DNA of 5,701 bases. It comes from Spirochaetia bacterium. Its GTDB lineage: Bacteria > Spirochaetota > Spirochaetia > PWKH01. Of the stretch, positions 5,224 to 5,701 are shown one piece after another (the first letter of the stretch is position 1; every line of letters starts with the position of its first letter). The position numbers and the translations under genes were made by a program. Under the pieces are notes generated by a model. The model searched no databases, was not told the DNA's origin, and saw nothing but the letters and a program-made list of their open reading frames with translations. Location: positions 1 to 5,701 of the forward strand of contig JAIPFS010000107.1 of NCBI GenBank assembly GCA_021736545.1, read 5' to 3'.

Positions 5224-5521
5224 AACGGCGCTTTTTCCACAGAAATAGCATGAAAAAAGATGCGTAGAAAAAGCATCTGCTGCTGTAATTTCTTCCCGCC
5301 ACATCTCTTTGCAGCATAAAAAAATTCACCACGTGTATACTTGGCAGCAGTTCATTTAAAAAAAAAGCAGCAAAAAGCACTTCCCGTAAGACTACACGAT
5401 GTAGGAAAAGAAGAAACTGCAACTTCCTATCTTGTAAGGAAAAATGCAGCTGCATGATCAGCTTTTCTGCACGCAGGAAATTGAAAAGCAAGTCTTGAAA
5501 CGTAATGTTCAAAGCCCCCAT
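5222..5521 (-). CDS. Doubtful 99-codon open frame, no recognised family
   Basis: An ATG at 5521 opens a frame of 99 residues, very rich in Phe and Leu, with hydrophobic patches (for example LLFNFL near residues 11-16 and FFYASFFMLFLW near 84-95) and a basic end WKKRR. I recognise no domain. A weak AAGGTG sits almost against the ATG, too close for a good Shine-Dalgarno. The strand is T-rich and A-poor here, which produces open frames and Phe/Leu by itself, and a second frame is also long and open over the right part. It is kept because nothing else overlaps it; it is more likely spurious than real. Confidence 0.2.
   Translation of the reverse strand: MGALNITFQDLLFNFLRAEKLIMQLHFSLQDRKLQFLLFLHRVVLREVLFAAFFLNELLPSIHVVNFFMLQRDVAGRNYSSRCFFYASFFMLFLWKKRR
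5253..5278 (-). terminator. Weak minus-strand hairpin with U tract
   Basis: On the minus strand AGATGC (5278 to 5273) pairs with GCATCT (5263 to 5258) around nine bases, and five Ts follow. It could weakly end transcripts entering from the right, insulating the importer promoter. It lies inside the doubtful 99-codon frame, which slightly counts against that frame. Confidence 0.28.
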
Positions 5522-5570
5522 TCACCTTCAAATTATCCTTAAATGGTCCACAATTCATCATAATTTTGCC

Positions 5571-5625
5571 AATAAATAGCAAGCAGAAAACTAGCAGAAA
5601 CACAATAAATGCCTAGCAGAAAATC
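5571..5625. repeat. 11-bp periodic repeat with 33-bp higher order
   Basis: Five 11-base units follow one another: AATAAATAGCA, AGCAGAAAACT, AGCAGAAACAC, AATAAATGCCT, AGCAGAAAATC. The first two and last two pair up as 22-base copies 33 bases apart with 17 of 22 positions identical. The core AGCAGAAA occurs three times. Confidence 0.75.
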
Positions 5626-5701
5626 ATCAGGGCGGCAGCCGAAAACAGCGTTATTCTTATGATCATCCCCGAAGCCTTTGTCAATATGTTAGCGAGTATC
5701 A
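5613..5701 (-). other. Open frame entering from the right edge, ending at TAG
   Basis: From the edge, 28 minus-strand codons are open to a TAG at 5615-5613. The text is hydrophobic near its end (MIIRITLFSAAALMIFC) and could be the C-terminus of a membrane protein whose gene lies to the right. The plus strand is open too over 5617-5701 (from ATG at 5659: MIIPEAFVNMLASI), without a visible Shine-Dalgarno. Too little is present to choose, and neither may be real. Confidence 0.2.

Larger units (their letters stand above)
4966..5701. other. Gene-poor 736-base stretch upstream of the operon
   Basis: No gene here is convincing. From left to right it holds: the binding-protein Shine-Dalgarno (4972-4977); two inverted repeats in the presumed mRNA leader; two matching 18-bp operator-like palindromes with a TTGACA promoter; an AT-rich UP-element-like tract just upstream of the -35 (about 5136-5155); a plus-strand terminator-like hairpin; a doubtful minus-strand open frame (5222-5521); an 11/33-bp tandem repeat; and an open frame reaching the right edge. 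The minus strand is T-rich and A-poor from about 5222 to 5500, which lowers the chance of stop codons and makes long open frames there weak evidence. Confidence 0.7.

Noticed and set aside
5444..5542. Plus-strand 32-codon frame starting MQLHDQ
   Set aside because: AAGGA is only three bases from the ATG, the frame is short, and the same frame upstream has several stops.

Overview
The window looks like a moderately AT-rich bacterial chromosome segment, most likely from a spirochaete of the Treponema/Sphaerochaeta kind. The main clue is the substrate-binding protein, whose signal peptide runs into 'FAAGSQEK', an N-terminal style common in spirochaetal solute-binding proteins. This placement is an inference; no rRNA or marker gene is present.

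All convincing genes are on the minus strand, so transcription runs from right to left. From upstream to downstream they are: a gene-poor stretch (5701 to 4966) with the operon promoter; a periplasmic substrate-binding protein (4965 to 3817); a 255-base structured gap; a fused double-domain permease with a GTG start (3561 to 1768); an ATP-binding subunit one base further on (1766 to 654); a 277-base gap full of short tandem repeats; and the first 125 codons of a response regulator (376 to 1), which leaves the window at base 1.

The first three genes make a complete binding-protein-dependent importer of the FbpABC/AfuABC type (SBP, one permease polypeptide carrying both membrane domains, one MalK/PotA-like ATPase with a C-terminal regulatory domain). 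Ferric iron is the textbook substrate for this layout. However, the binding protein does not show the expected His/Tyr-Tyr iron ligands by eye, so the substrate is left open (iron, phosphonate, sugar phosphate or another anion are all possible). The response regulator is separated by a gap and its own candidate promoter; nothing here shows that it controls the transporter.

The most interesting non-coding signal is at the operon promoter. Two copies of an 18-bp inverted repeat, TGTTAA-N6-TTAACA, lie 31 bp apart (about three helical turns). One overlaps the -10 and spacer of a TTGACA promoter and the other sits just downstream of the expected start. This looks like a repressor-controlled promoter with an unidentified regulator. 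Every intergenic region also carries its own imperfect short tandem repeats (periods 23, 19, 9, 12, 14 and 11/33 bp), and some motifs are shared between gaps.
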